Shown here piece after piece: positions 1 to 8,569 of a stretch of DNA of 64,000 nucleotides (position 1 is the stretch's first letter; every line of letters begins with the position of its first letter). Origin of the DNA: Streptomyces sp. NBC_00249. GTDB lineage: Bacteria > Actinomycetota > Actinomycetes > Streptomycetales > Streptomycetaceae. The translations under genes were made by a program, and so were the position numbers. Location: NCBI RefSeq assembly GCF_026342355.1, contig NZ_JAPEMV010000009.1:186001-250000 (forward strand), written 5' to 3'. The notes under the pieces are model-generated. The model did not search any database, was not told where the DNA came from, and worked only from the letters and a program-made list of their open reading frames with translations.

Positions 1-310
1 CCCAGGCCGGGACAGACGGACCGTCGTAGCCCCGCTCTCCACACCAGCCCAGCCAGGACAGCACCGAGGCGCGACGCGCATTCCACGTGTTCACCGCCGA
101 AGTGCCCCAGAGCAGTTCGAGGGCCTCGCCGATCTCGTCGTCAGCGACCGAGGCGAGCGGCCTGCTCTCGCCGAGCCGTTCGACGATCTTGCCGACCCCG
201 ATCCCGTAGGTGCGGATCGTGTTCGGGTTGCCGAGCGAGTCGAGAAAGACGTCGGCCACCGTCCGAACAGTGAGCGCCTTGCCGGTCGGCAGCTGTACGA
301 CGCTGGACAC
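1..310 (-). CDS. Tyrosine recombinase/integrase, N-terminal part (cut by window edge)
   Basis: Reading leftward from a GTG at 310, an uninterrupted frame of 103 codons runs off the window. It reads like the SAM-like core-binding domain of phage-type integrases: a short beta start (VQLPTGKALTVRTVADVFL), then a helix with PNTIRTYGIGVGKIVERLG, then a helix ending in NTWNARRASVLSWLGWC. The catalytic domain with its R-H-R-Y residues would lie outside the window, so activity cannot be judged. Such enzymes insert or excise mobile DNA by cutting att sites. Short repeats lie 15-110 bases upstream of the start. No tRNA is seen inside the window, so any att site is probably beyond the left edge. The domain call rests on pattern only. 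Confidence 0.7.
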   Translation of the reverse strand, partial: MSSVVQLPTGKALTVRTVADVFLDSLGNPNTIRTYGIGVGKIVERLGESRPLASVADDEIGEALELLWGTSAVNTWNARRASVLSWLGWCGERGYDGPSVPAW

Positions 311-324
311 CTACTTTCCCCTAA

Positions 325-419
325 CCGCAGATAACAGGGCCGCTTCGTGTAGCAGCCGGAGAACGTCACCGCAGGTGGCGGATCAAACTACCGCAGATAT
401 TGGGGTGTTATCTGTGGGA
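325..419. repeat. Three copies of a CCGCAGATAACA-like 10-12-mer upstream of the integrase
   Basis: CCGCAGATAACA lies at 325-336, CCGCAGATATT at about 391-401, and the inverted form GTTATCTGTGG at 409-419. Two point one way and one the other. The position directly before an integrase start fits recombinase arm-type sites or an autoregulatory operator. That role is inference. Confidence 0.4.
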
Positions 420-444
420 AGACTTCAGACCGCTTTCACTACCC

Positions 445-837
445 ATGCTCTGTCAGTCGCCCACCAGGGGCGACGAGGGCTTAGCGCACGATCTGACGTG
501 GATGTTCCTCAGCCCCCGGGTCTACGTCGGCTGGCTCGTCTACCAGTACTACGACCAGGGCGCGCCCTACGCCTACGGCATGTACCCGATGCGGCCACCC
601 GTACAGGTGCCCGGCTTCTCGTCTCCCGTCGCGGTTCACCTCATGACAGCCGAAGCTTCCGCCTTCAGCCCCAAGGAACGGGCGCTCATCGACGAGTACG
701 TGCGCATCGCGCAGGAGAACGACGAAGAGGTCCAGGCGTTGCTCTCCGCCGAAGCCGACGGCCAGCGACGGAGTCGGCGGACCACGGGCTTCAGAGGCTG
801 CGGGCGGCGATGTCGCCGTAAGCGGTGGTGGCGGTGA
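445..837 (+). pseudogene. Unrecognised orphan reading frame, probably a gene remnant
   Basis: The middle of this frame, from about 500 to 770, has protein-like composition: an aromatic stretch around WLVYQYYDQGAPYAYGMYP, then a helix-like segment SPKERALIDEYVRIAQENDE. I do not recognise the family. No candidate start (TTG 400, ATG 445, ATG 502) has a convincing ribosome site. The last 20 or so residues are arginine-rich and overlap the 3' end of the convergent DUF4097 gene by 47 bases, so the natural C-terminus appears lost. A leucine TTA codon occurs at 481. Next to an integrase fragment, the likeliest reading is a truncated passenger gene. A real small protein cannot be excluded. Confidence 0.35.
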
Positions 838-1462
838 CGGTGAGGGCGGCGGCGGTGCCGTCCGCGTTCTGGAGGGTGTTGTGGATGCGGCCGTAGCCGG
901 TGCCGGCGTCGAGGGTGGCGGAGGTGCCGCGGGCGGCGCCGATGGTGATGTTGCCGTGCTCGGTGCGGAGTTCGACCGCGCCCTGGGTGGCTTCGGTGAT
1001 GGTGATGTCGCCCTTCTGCGTGGTGAGGTGGGCGGGGCCGGTGAGGCGGCCGATGGTGAGGTCGCCGGCCTGGAGGGTGAGGCGGGCACCCGAGGTCTCG
1101 TCGAGCTTGACGGTGCCATGGGCGCTGTCGAGGACGACCTCGCCCAGGCGGCCGACACCACGGACCTCCGCGGTGGCCGTCTTCGCCTCGACACGGGAGC
1201 CGGCGGGCAGCTGCACGGTGACCTCGACCGCACCCGAGTTGCCGAACACCTTGCTCTTCGCCTCGGGGGCGGCGATCCGCAGCACACCGTCGGTGAAGGA
1301 GACGAGGACCTGCTCGGCGGCCTTCACGTCGCGGCTCTTGGAGGAGTCCGCGGGACGGACCTCGACCGTGGCGTCGGAGCGGTCGGCGGCGATGAACTGG
1401 ATCCGGCCCGCGGGGATGTCCAGGACGGCGGAGACGGTGGTGGTGGTGGCGAACTTCTGCAT
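791..1462 (-). CDS. DUF4097 family beta-helix protein
   Basis: A 223-residue protein starting at the ATG at 1462, preceded by GAAGGAAAAG. It is built of repeating short beta segments alternating glycine, threonine and valine, such as GDLTIGRLTGPAHL, GDITITEATQGAVEL and GNITIGAARG. This is the right-handed beta-helix pattern of the DUF4097/DUF4098 (putative adhesin-like) family. There is no signal peptide or membrane segment, so it is probably cytoplasmic. The biochemical role of the family is not established. It is divergent from the AraC-type gene at 1709, with which it shares a 246-base intergenic region. Longer upstream extensions lack coding character and were not used. Confidence 0.8.
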   Translation of the reverse strand: MQKFATTTTVSAVLDIPAGRIQFIAADRSDATVEVRPADSSKSRDVKAAEQVLVSFTDGVLRIAAPEAKSKVFGNSGAVEVTVQLPAGSRVEAKTATAEVRGVGRLGEVVLDSAHGTVKLDETSGARLTLQAGDLTIGRLTGPAHLTTQKGDITITEATQGAVELRTEHGNITIGAARGTSATLDAGTGYGRIHNTLQNADGTAAALTVTATTAYGDIAARSL

Positions 1463-1517
1463 GATGGCTTTTCCTTCGTTTCGCTTCGCTGCGTTCGTTT
1501 CTGACGATGGAAAAGCT

Positions 1518-1665
1518 ACGTTGCGTTCGAAGAACCGCCAACACCCGTGTTGCGCGAAATCTGCATCACCGCAGGTCAAAGGCGTGAGATTGTTGCAACG
1601 GGGCTGGGACCTAACGCAACAACAGACACCCGCACATTGCAATGAAATGCAAGCGAACGCTACGT
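1518..1665. promoter_or_regulatory. Divergent promoter region with a spaced inverted repeat
   Basis: ACGTTGCGTTCG at 1518-1529 is matched in inverted orientation by CGAACGCTACGT at 1654-1665, 11 of 12 positions. An 8-base palindrome GTTGCAAC lies between them at about 1593-1600. The arms are about 125 bases apart, placed near the starts of the two divergent genes, so they may be operators for one regulator, possibly the AraC-type protein. TACACT at 1696-1701, seven bases before the ATG at 1709, resembles a -10 box and would give a nearly leaderless araC-type message. Confidence 0.35.
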
Positions 1666-1708
1666 CAGAGCAGCACCGGAAGGCTCGGCGGCTCGTACAC
1701 TGACGAAA

Positions 1709-2545
1709 ATGGAGGACCACACGGCCACCGGAATCGGTGCACGTCCGACTCCCGCCTTGCGGCAGTACGTCGACTCGTATGTCTGTTTCGACCTCCGCGG
1801 GCTCCCGGCGGGGGTGCACTGCGGCCCGCCGAGCCGCGGGCTCACTGCGGTGATCAGCCTGTCAGATCCTTTGGAGGTGGCGGCGGGCGTTGACGACGGG
1901 TCACCGGTCACCCGATTCAGCAGCGTGGCCGGCGGTCTGATGTGCCGGTCCGTCGCGATCCACCACGACGGACGCCAGCAAGGTGTGCAGGTATCGCTGA
2001 CACCGCTCGGGGCCAGGGCCGTCTACGGCATGCCCGCCGCCGAGCTCGCCCACCGACTGGTCCCACTCGACGAGCTTCTCGGAGCGCTTGGCGTCGAGCT
2101 GGTCGACCGGCTCCGAGCGGCGACAACATGCGCGGCGCGGTTCACCGCGCTGGACGAATTGCTCCTCCGCGCCGTCGGCCGTGGCGCCGGCGACGACCGT
2201 GTGCGCCGTATGCGCCCCGAGGTGGCCGAGGCCTGGCGCCGCCTCGTCGCCGCGCGGGGCTGCGTCCAGGTTGGTGCGGTCGCCGCGGAACTCGGCTGGA
2301 GCCGTCGGCACCTCACCGAGCGGTTTCGCGGTGAGGTGGGCCTGTCGCCGAAGACCTTCGCCCGAGTTTTGCGCTTCGAGCGCGCGCACGAATTGGCGGC
2401 GGAGCAGAACCCGCTCCCGTGGGCCGATGTGGCGACCATCTCCGGCTACGCCGACCAGGCCCATCTCGTTCGGGACTGGCGCGAGTTCACGGGCCGGTCG
2501 CCGACGGCCTGGCGTCGCGGCGAAGTCCTCCTCGGGGCCGGGTAG
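1709..2545 (+). CDS. AraC family transcriptional regulator
   Basis: A 278-residue regulator. The C-terminal third (about 170-270) carries the double helix-turn-helix of the AraC family: VAAELGWSRRHLTERFRGE for the first, and DVATISGYADQAHLVRDWRE for the second, ending in the typical FTGRSPTAWR. The N-terminal 150 residues would be the ligand or effector domain, with no recognisable cupin motif. The ATG at 1709 follows a -10-like TACACT and lacks a clear ribosome site, suggesting a leaderless message. A cupin gene and an SGNH hydrolase gene follow in the same direction, so it may control them or the divergent DUF4097 gene. Confidence 0.9.
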   Translation: MEDHTATGIGARPTPALRQYVDSYVCFDLRGLPAGVHCGPPSRGLTAVISLSDPLEVAAGVDDGSPVTRFSSVAGGLMCRSVAIHHDGRQQGVQVSLTPLGARAVYGMPAAELAHRLVPLDELLGALGVELVDRLRAATTCAARFTALDELLLRAVGRGAGDDRVRRMRPEVAEAWRRLVAARGCVQVGAVAAELGWSRRHLTERFRGEVGLSPKTFARVLRFERAHELAAEQNPLPWADVATISGYADQAHLVRDWREFTGRSPTAWRRGEVLLGAG

Positions 2546-2657
2546 TCGCCGACCGTCTGCCCGTCGCGTCGGCTTCCGTTCCCTTTTCTTCAAGACCGCC
2601 CGATCGCTGTCGTGGACGATCGTCGGCATGAGACTCGTCAATCACGAACGCAACGCC

Positions 2658-3098
2658 ATGGACCTGCGGACCACCCCCGTGCACCTCGGGCTGGGATCGA
2701 GAGCGAAACCCGTCGAGGGCTTCGCCTGGGAACCGGAGGTGCTCCAGGCCTACAGCGCCGCAGTCGCCGCAGACGGCGCCGAGGGCCGGATGGTGATGAT
2801 CTTCGACGGCGACGGCCTCGGCGACCATTGGGAGAGCCACCCCGCAGGCGACGAACTGGTCGTTTGCCTCAGCGGGTCAGTGACGGTCACCCGCGACGTG
2901 GACGGGGTGCCCGACCGCGTTCGGCTCGGGCCGGGCGAGGCCACCATCAACCCGGCCGGGGTATGGCACGTGGTCGACATGGAGGGGCCGACGTCCATCC
3001 TGGCCATCACCGCGAGCCTCGGCACCGACCACCGTCCTCGGACCGACACCCGCCCGACCGAACGCGCCGTCACGCCCGGCCCGGAGGAAGCGCCGTGA
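2658..3098 (+). CDS. Cupin domain protein
   Basis: About 146 residues from the ATG at 2658; an in-frame ATG at 2628 would add 10 residues and neither has a strong ribosome site. The single-domain cupin barrel is seen from the metal-binding motif around HWESHPAGDELVVCLSG, with its spaced His, His and Glu, and a second motif ending NPAGVWHVVD. Small cupins of this type act as isomerases, dioxygenases or sugar-binding proteins, and the substrate cannot be told from sequence. Its last codons overlap the GTG of the following SGNH hydrolase by four bases, so the two are translationally coupled. Confidence 0.8.
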   Translation: MDLRTTPVHLGLGSRAKPVEGFAWEPEVLQAYSAAVAADGAEGRMVMIFDGDGLGDHWESHPAGDELVVCLSGSVTVTRDVDGVPDRVRLGPGEATINPAGVWHVVDMEGPTSILAITASLGTDHRPRTDTRPTERAVTPGPEEAP

Positions 3099-3814
3099 CG
3101 ACACGCATCGCGTGCCTCGGCGACAGCCTCACCCGCGCGCAGTTCAGCGTCGACTACCTGGACCTTCTCGGACGCCGCCACCCTCCCGGTGACGTGCAGC
3201 TCGCCCGCTTCGGCACCAACGGCGACTTCGCCTACAACCTCTTGCAGCGCCTCGACGCCGTCGTCACGAACCCGCCCGATGTGATCACCGTGTTGATCGG
3301 GACCAATGACGCCCGAGCGAGCCTTGCCGGCTACCCCGTCGAGCAGGCCATGAAGCGCAAACAGCTCCCATGTCGCCCGTCAGCCGGCTGGTTCCAACAG
3401 TGCCTGGGAGCCGTCGTCGCACGGCTGCGAGCGGAGACCGACGCGACGATCGGTCTGCTGTCGCTACCGGTACTCGGCCAACAACTCGACGGAGCAGCGG
3501 CACAGGCATCGCAGGCGTACAGCCGGATGATCGCCGAGGTCGCCGCCACCGACGGGGTGACCTACCTTCCGCTCCACGAACGCCAGATCGAGGAACTGCG
3601 CCGAGCGGACCCGCCGCCGATTTCATACCAGGAGGTGACGCCCGCAGGGGTCGTCGGCGTCCTCGTCCAGCAGGCAGTGCTGCGCCGCAGCCTCGACACG
3701 ATCTCGCGGCGCCGAGGTCTCGTGCTCACGACCGACCACATCCACCAGAACAGCCGCGGCGCCACCTTTATCGCTGAGGTCATCGACGCCGGTCTGCTGA
3801 CCCAGAGCGTGTAG
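3095..3814 (+). CDS. SGNH/GDSL-type esterase
   Basis: A 239-residue SGNH hydrolase. Block I is CLGDSLT with nucleophile Ser11. Block III is GTND with Asn71. Block V is DHIHQN with Asp214 and His217 completing the triad. The family cleaves esters, including acyl groups on sugars and lipids. There is no signal peptide, so it appears cytoplasmic. The GTG start overlaps the cupin stop in GTGA. Pairing with a cupin and an AraC regulator suggests a small sugar- or ester-related unit, which is inference. Confidence 0.85.
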   Translation: MTTRIACLGDSLTRAQFSVDYLDLLGRRHPPGDVQLARFGTNGDFAYNLLQRLDAVVTNPPDVITVLIGTNDARASLAGYPVEQAMKRKQLPCRPSAGWFQQCLGAVVARLRAETDATIGLLSLPVLGQQLDGAAAQASQAYSRMIAEVAATDGVTYLPLHERQIEELRRADPPPISYQEVTPAGVVGVLVQQAVLRRSLDTISRRRGLVLTTDHIHQNSRGATFIAEVIDAGLLTQSV

Positions 3815-3909
3815 CTGCCGTTTCCGGCCACCGCCTCCCGTCGCTTTCGGCCCGGCCCGGCATGCTGGGGCGGGGCGCGCGCCCCGCCGCACAGGAGGCA
3901 GGAGCGGAG

Positions 3910-5328
3910 ATGAACGGCCATGCGTACGGGTTCCTGACCGCCGGGACGGTGGACCCGGGTGCCCTCGTGCGGGTGCTCGGCGAGGCCTTCGAGGTGAGCG
4001 GGAACGAGGTCGACGTCGCCCCGTACGGGCAGGTCGAGGGCCGGAACTGGGACGCGCCCGTCACCGGCGACCACGAGCACTTCGACGGGGGCGACATCGC
4101 CTGCGCGATCACCGTGTACGCCGGCCCCGCAGTCCCGGACCCTCCCACCGACGAGGCCCTCGGGCGGGCCCTCGCCCGGGGCCTGGGGACGACGGTCCTG
4201 CTGGACCGGACCTCCTACCCCTCGGTCCACCTCGTCCTCACCCCCTCGGGCAGCGCCACCTTCGCGCGCGTCGAGGACCCGGAGCCCGAGGACCCCGGGG
4301 CGGGATTCCGGGTGACCGCGACGCACACCGGGGTGGCGGCCTTCCCCCGGGCGGCCGTGGAGGGGCTCCCCGAGGTGGTGCGGGACCTGCCGCTCGCGCC
4401 CCGGGGCACCGACCCCCGCCTGTGGGAGTGGACCGACCTGATCTGCCGGATGGAGGCGGGGTGGCCGCCCCTGCGGTGGTACGGCATCGACCAGTACCGC
4501 GAGGACCTGCGGGCCCGGGACACCCTGGCCGCCGCCGCCCACGACGCCCCCGGTCTCCTGCTGCCCGAACTGGCGGCGCTCGACGCCCGCTTCCGCGCCG
4601 TCACTGTGGAGGACGGCGGCGAGGAGCTCGGCGCCGATCCGTCGGACACCGCCTGGTACTGGCACCGGCGGCCCGCCGTCCTGCCCTGGCGGGTCCTGCT
4701 GCCGGCCGACCCGGAGGGCGCGCACTGGCTGTGGGAGTGGGTCGGGGCGGGCTTCCCCGCCTACGGCGACCTCACCGCCCTCGACCTCTCCGGCGCCCGC
4801 CTGACCGGCGCCGACTTCACCGGCACCCTGTTCACCGGAGCCCGCCTCGCCGGTACCCGCCTGCTCGGCGCCGACTTCTACCGCTGCGACCTCCAGGGCG
4901 CCGACCTCACCGGCGCCGAAGCCACCGGCGCCTGCTTCGTGAAGGCGAACCTCGACGGGGCCGTGCTGCGCGGGGCCGTCCTCGACGGTGCCGACCTGGC
5001 CGGGGCGGACCTGTACGGGACCGACGCGCGCGGGGCCCGCCTGCGGGGCGCCCGCATCCTGGCGGCCACCCTGTGGGACACCGACCTGCGCGGGGCGGAC
5101 CTCAGCGGCGCGGAGCTACGGGAGAACACCTTCAAGGTGCTCCTGGACGACGGCACCCGCGTGGCCGGCCTGACGGGCACCGCCTTCGGCCCGGCGCAGC
5201 TGTCGTCCCCGGACGGCACCCGCGCACCCCTGGCCGGAAGCGCCCTGGAGGACTGGATCCGGGCGCGCGGAGGCGACGTACGCGTCATCGAGCCCCTCGG
5301 CCCGCGCCCGCTCAGGGAAGCCGGATGA
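3910..5328 (+). CDS. Pentapeptide repeat protein
   Basis: A 472-residue protein with ATG at 3910 preceded by GGAG. The N-terminal 280 residues are an unrecognised domain rich in Trp and acidic residues (ending around WLWEWVGAGFPAYG). Residues about 288-403 are pentapeptide repeats of the A(D/N)LXX type, for example LSGARLTGADFTG, LQGADLTGAE, LDGADLAGADLYG and LRGADLSGAEL, which form a right-handed quadrilateral beta-helix. Some family members mimic DNA and bind gyrase; most have no known role. The 3' end overlaps the convergent gene ending at 5312 by 17 bases. Confidence 0.85.
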   Translation: MNGHAYGFLTAGTVDPGALVRVLGEAFEVSGNEVDVAPYGQVEGRNWDAPVTGDHEHFDGGDIACAITVYAGPAVPDPPTDEALGRALARGLGTTVLLDRTSYPSVHLVLTPSGSATFARVEDPEPEDPGAGFRVTATHTGVAAFPRAAVEGLPEVVRDLPLAPRGTDPRLWEWTDLICRMEAGWPPLRWYGIDQYREDLRARDTLAAAAHDAPGLLLPELAALDARFRAVTVEDGGEELGADPSDTAWYWHRRPAVLPWRVLLPADPEGAHWLWEWVGAGFPAYGDLTALDLSGARLTGADFTGTLFTGARLAGTRLLGADFYRCDLQGADLTGAEATGACFVKANLDGAVLRGAVLDGADLAGADLYGTDARGARLRGARILAATLWDTDLRGADLSGAELRENTFKVLLDDGTRVAGLTGTAFGPAQLSSPDGTRAPLAGSALEDWIRARGGDVRVIEPLGPRPLREAG

Positions 5329-5728
5329 CCCCCTCGGCATCCCGCACGATCGGCTCCGCCTCGACGGCCTCGTAGAAGCGCAGGCTCCCGACCGGACCGG
5401 CCGGGGCGGGGACGTACGGGGCCAGGGCCGCGAGGAACTCCTCGACGTCGATCCGGGTCTCCGCATGGATCTCCTGCCGGGCGGTGAGCCGCCAGCCGCC
5501 TCCCGGGGCCGGTGCGAGTACGGCGTCGAGGACCCCGCCGACCCGGTAGCCGGCCCCACGCCCGCAGAGCACCCGAAATTCCTCCACCTCCGCCTCCCCT
5601 TCCTCCCACTCCCCCCACTCCCCCTCAGCGGGCTCGGGCGTCAGGTGGAAGGCGATCAGCTCGAGGACCGACTCAGGAGTGGAGGCGTCAAGATCCAGGG
5701 CGAGTTCAAGGGCGTAGAGGTCTGCCAT
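5312..5728 (-). CDS. Hypothetical acidic protein
   Basis: A 138-residue protein starting ATG at 5728. It is strongly acidic, with a run near residues 34-50 rich in Glu and Trp (EGEWGEWEEGEAEVEE). The rest alternates predicted strands and helices, with no signal peptide or membrane segment. I do not recognise the family. Codon use is typical of the region. It is convergent with, and slightly overlaps, the pentapeptide-repeat gene. Confidence 0.7.
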   Translation of the reverse strand: MADLYALELALDLDASTPESVLELIAFHLTPEPAEGEWGEWEEGEAEVEEFRVLCGRGAGYRVGGVLDAVLAPAPGGGWRLTARQEIHAETRIDVEEFLAALAPYVPAPAGPVGSLRFYEAVEAEPIVRDAEGVIRLP

Positions 5729-5909
5729 GGCCGTGATCGTACGGCCGGGAACCTACGGGTGGCGGCGTGCGTTCGTGCACACCCCGAGCGCGGCACGGCA
5801 GCCGCCACCCCACGACCCGCACTCGTCAAGGCAAGGACCCTTGGCGTCCCCTCGCGACGAATCGCTCACCACCAGGGTGATCAACAGGTGACGAACCGTC
5901 AACACCTCG

Positions 5910-6359
5910 TTAGAGGTACACGCGCGGTTCCCGGTGCCGGGCAAAGTTTTCGTCCGGTCCGCCCACGGGGGTTTCCGCCCGGTCGATCTCGCACCAGATG
6001 CGCTTGCCCGCGCCCTCGGGCTGCCAGCCCCACCGGTCCGCGAGCCCGTCCACCAGCTCCAGCCCGCGCCCGCCGGTGTCGTCCCCGCAGGCCTGCCGCC
6101 GGGCCGGCGCCCGGTCGCTCGCGTCGGCCACCTCGACCCGCACCCCCGGCCCGCCGAACAGCATGCGCAGCACGGCCGGACAGCCTGTGTGCACGACCGC
6201 GTTCGTGACCAGTTCGGAGATCAGGAGGATGAGCGTCTCCGCGAGCGGCTCGTCGTCCCCTATGCCGGACCCCGCCAGCCTGGACCGCGCCCACCGGCGC
6301 GCCCGGCCGACCTCGGCGGGGTCCGCCCCTACCTCCAGCTGCACCTGAAGCACCTGCAC
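5910..6359 (-). CDS. RsbW-like ATP-binding protein (serine kinase / anti-sigma type)
   Basis: A 149-residue stand-alone GHKL ATPase domain. The N-box reads ISELVTNAVVHTG, with the Asn that coordinates magnesium. The G-boxes follow as VADASDR and GGRGLELVDGLADRWG. In Streptomyces this large family includes anti-sigma kinases that phosphorylate anti-anti-sigma factors and bind sigma factors. No partner sigma or antagonist gene lies next to it, so the target is unknown. The start is GTG at 6359. It is divergent from the HD-domain gene across a 409-base region. Confidence 0.85.
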   Translation of the reverse strand: MQVLQVQLEVGADPAEVGRARRWARSRLAGSGIGDDEPLAETLILLISELVTNAVVHTGCPAVLRMLFGGPGVRVEVADASDRAPARRQACGDDTGGRGLELVDGLADRWGWQPEGAGKRIWCEIDRAETPVGGPDENFARHREPRVYL

Positions 6360-6768
6360 CGCTCACACCATCCGAACCGGCGGACACTTCGCCTCGCGAA
6401 AGGACGGGATCACCGACCGTGACCCCCGTGCCGAGCAGCATGGTTGACATACAGTCACCACAACAAGCGCTTCGGGCATATTCCAGCGCGAAGGAGTAGG
6501 CGTGGTGCATACTGTGCGGCGCTCACGCCGCTCAACCGCTCGCATTCGTGGGAGCGTACCGGAGCGCACCCCTGCCTCCGGCCCGCATCGAGCCGGGCGA
6601 AGGACACAAACCGATATCAACTCTCCGTAATCGGACATGCGTCCCGCCCCGTCCCTCCCGTAACAGCGGGCTACCGGACTCGTCGCCGTACGCATGGTTT
6701 CCCCGCCCACCGGTCTCCTCGGTTCGTAAGCTGGGGTGACAGCCGCAAGCAGAGGAACGGGAGTCGTC
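6360..6768. promoter_or_regulatory. 409-base divergent intergenic region
   Basis: No convincing gene is seen here. The region must hold the promoter of the leftward ATPase gene. A candidate -10 for the rightward HD gene lies in GTTCGTAAGCTGGGG at about 6722-6736. A weak 42-codon frame (6502-6630, plus strand) has an AAGGAG ahead of its GTG. Its third positions are not GC-biased, so it was not called. Confidence 0.4.
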
Positions 6769-7383
6769 TTGACCTTTCGCGTGTTCGGTTCGTGGCACGA
6801 CTGGGGCACCGCCCGCGGGGAGTTGGCGGTGCTTGCTCCCGGGGTTTCGGTGGGGCGGCTCGGGGAGGCCGTCGCGTTCGCCGAGCAGGCTCATGGGGAT
6901 CAGAAGAGGCCTGCCGGTGAGCCGTACGTGGAGCACCTCCTGGAGGTCGTGGAGATCCTCGTCCGCGGCGCGGGGGTCCGTGAGGAGGACCTGCTGGTCG
7001 CGGCCGTCCTCCACGACGTCGTGGAGGACACCGACCGCACGATCGGGGAGGTCGGGGAGCGGTTCGGCCCCCGGGTCGCCGAGTGGGTGGGCTGGGTGAC
7101 GAAGCCGGAGCCCGGGCAGCACGAGGATCCCGCCGAGGTGCGGGACCGCTACCTGCTCGGCCTGCGTTCCGCCCCGCCGGAGGTCCTGTCGCTCAAGCTG
7201 GCGGACCGGTTCAGCAACGTGCAGCGGCTCGACACCCACCCCCGGCCCGAGAAGCGGCGTTCCTACTACCGCGAGACGTGCCGCCACCTGGTGCCGCTCG
7301 CCGCCGGGGTCCCGTGGTTCGAGACGGCCTTCGGGGAGTGGCGGGAGTCCTACCGCCACCTGGAGGACGGGGCGCCCGCCTAG
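6769..7383 (+). CDS. HD domain phosphohydrolase (SpoT-like fold)
   Basis: About 204 residues from a TTG at 6769, chosen because AGGAACGGGAG lies just upstream; a GTG at 6736 would add 11 residues. Motifs of the SpoT/HD hydrolase fold are present: an early histidine near YVEHLLEVV, the HD pair in AVLHDVVEDT, and a later LKLADRFSNV. Such small proteins hydrolyse (p)ppGpp or other phosphate esters; there is no synthetase domain. The stop codon TAG at 7381 coincides with the left boundary of an IS630-type element, yet the protein is not truncated because the insertion restored the stop. Confidence 0.8.
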   Translation: MTFRVFGSWHDWGTARGELAVLAPGVSVGRLGEAVAFAEQAHGDQKRPAGEPYVEHLLEVVEILVRGAGVREEDLLVAAVLHDVVEDTDRTIGEVGERFGPRVAEWVGWVTKPEPGQHEDPAEVRDRYLLGLRSAPPEVLSLKLADRFSNVQRLDTHPRPEKRRSYYRETCRHLVPLAAGVPWFETAFGEWRESYRHLEDGAPA

Positions 7384-8495
7384 TGATCTGGTTCGGAGAT
7401 GCGTGAGCAGTAGCGGCAGATGCGGTCGAGGATCTGGTCGGCAGTCTTGGTCCATTTGAAGGGCCTGGCCTCGTCGTTCCAGACCTTGATCCAGTTCTCG
7501 AGTGCGGCCTTGAGGTCGTCGAGGGAGCAGAAAACTCCGCGTTCGAGGCAGCGCCGTTCCAGCTCGGCGAACCACCGCTCGACCTGGTTGATCCACGACG
7601 AGTACGTGGGTGTGAAGTGGAGCTGGAAGCGGGGGTGCGCGAGCAGCCACTTGTGCACCACCGGTGCCTTGTGGGCGGAGAGGTTGTCGCAGATCACGTG
7701 GACCGCCAGGCCCTTGTCGGTCTGGCGGTCGATCTCGTCGAGGAAGTCCCGGAAGTCCACGGCCCGGTGCTGCGCGGACAGTTTCGTGATCACCTTGCCG
7801 GTTGCGGTGTTCAGGGCGGCGAACAGATCGACGGTGCCGTGCCGGACGTAGTCGAAACTTCGCCGCTCGGGGACTCCAGGCAGCATCGGCAGCACCGGTG
7901 CGGTCCGTTCCAGGGCCTGGATCTGCGGTTTCTCGTCCACCGCGAACACCACCGCGTTGGCCGGCGGGGCGAGGTAGAGGCCGACGACGTCACGGATCTT
8001 GTCGATCAGAAACGGGTCGGGGGAGATCTTGAAGGTCTCGGTCCGCCACGGCTGCAGGCCGAAGGCGTGCCAGATCCGCAGCACGCTCGCCGGAGAGATC
8101 CCCACGGCTTTGGCGAGCTCCCGCTTGGACCAGTGCGTCCCGCCCGCGGGAGTCTCTTCAAGGGTGCGGACCACCACCTCTTCGACCTGGGCATCCGTGA
8201 TGGTCCGCGGCACCCCGGGCCGTGGCTCGTCCGCGAGCCCGTCCAGCCGGTCCCGCAGGAACCGGGCCCGCCACTTGGTGACGGTCCCCCGGTTCACGCC
8301 CAGTCGGGCGGCCACCGCCAGGTTCGGCCCGCCCTCCGCGCACGCCAGCACGATCCGGGCCCGCAGGGCCAGACCCTGCGCGGTCTGGCGGCGCTTGACC
8401 CAGTTGTTCAACACCTGCCGCTCGGTCTCACTCAAGACCAGCGGCTCCAGCCTGCTGTCACCCACAAACCACAGCAGACCGAAGCCGACCAGCAC
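7380..8495 (-). CDS. IS630 family transposase
   Basis: About 371 residues from a GTG at 8495; a GTG at 8465 would shorten it by 10, and neither has a clear ribosome site. The N-terminal half holds helix-turn-helix segments (LAVAARLGVNRGTVTKWRARF and a second near KAVGISPASVLRIWHAF). The catalytic DDE core follows: Asp187 in FAVDEKPQ, Asp270 in VICDNLSAHK and Glu306 in WINQVERWFAEL. All key residues are present, so the enzyme is probably active. Its stop codon TAG uses the duplicated target TA plus one flanking base, so translation ends only because of where the element landed. Confidence 0.92.
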   Translation of the reverse strand: MLVGFGLLWFVGDSRLEPLVLSETERQVLNNWVKRRQTAQGLALRARIVLACAEGGPNLAVAARLGVNRGTVTKWRARFLRDRLDGLADEPRPGVPRTITDAQVEEVVVRTLEETPAGGTHWSKRELAKAVGISPASVLRIWHAFGLQPWRTETFKISPDPFLIDKIRDVVGLYLAPPANAVVFAVDEKPQIQALERTAPVLPMLPGVPERRSFDYVRHGTVDLFAALNTATGKVITKLSAQHRAVDFRDFLDEIDRQTDKGLAVHVICDNLSAHKAPVVHKWLLAHPRFQLHFTPTYSSWINQVERWFAELERRCLERGVFCSLDDLKAALENWIKVWNDEARPFKWTKTADQILDRICRYCSRISEPDH

Positions 8496-8569
8496 CCGTC
8501 AGCCGAACCCGGGAACTGGTACGGAACACGACTCACGTGGTGCCGAACGAACTCACAACCAGATCACTA
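7381..8569. mobile_element. IS630-family insertion sequence
   Basis: The ends are 13-base perfect terminal inverted repeats: TAGTGATCTGGTT at 7381-7393 and AACCAGATCACTA at 8557-8569. Each outer TA is the duplicated target dinucleotide typical of IS630/Tc1 elements. One full-length transposase fills the element on the minus strand. Removing one TA restores GCCTAGACC, so the original target was CTAG, where the stop codons of the two convergent neighbours overlapped. The reading frame is intact, so insertion may be recent. Confidence 0.9.

Noticed and set aside
1..840. tRNA gene serving as attachment site for the integrase
   Set aside because: No cloverleaf-like sequence with a T-loop GTTCGA motif could be found in this stretch.
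481..1287. Minus-strand frames extending across the DUF4097 gene and beyond
   Set aside because: They overlap the well-supported DUF4097 frame and show Arg/Pro/Ser-rich shadow composition.
6502..6630. 42-codon plus-strand frame with AAGGAG ahead of GTG
   Set aside because: Third codon positions are only about half G/C, the peptide is Arg/Ser-rich without a recognisable pattern, and it lies in a promoter region.
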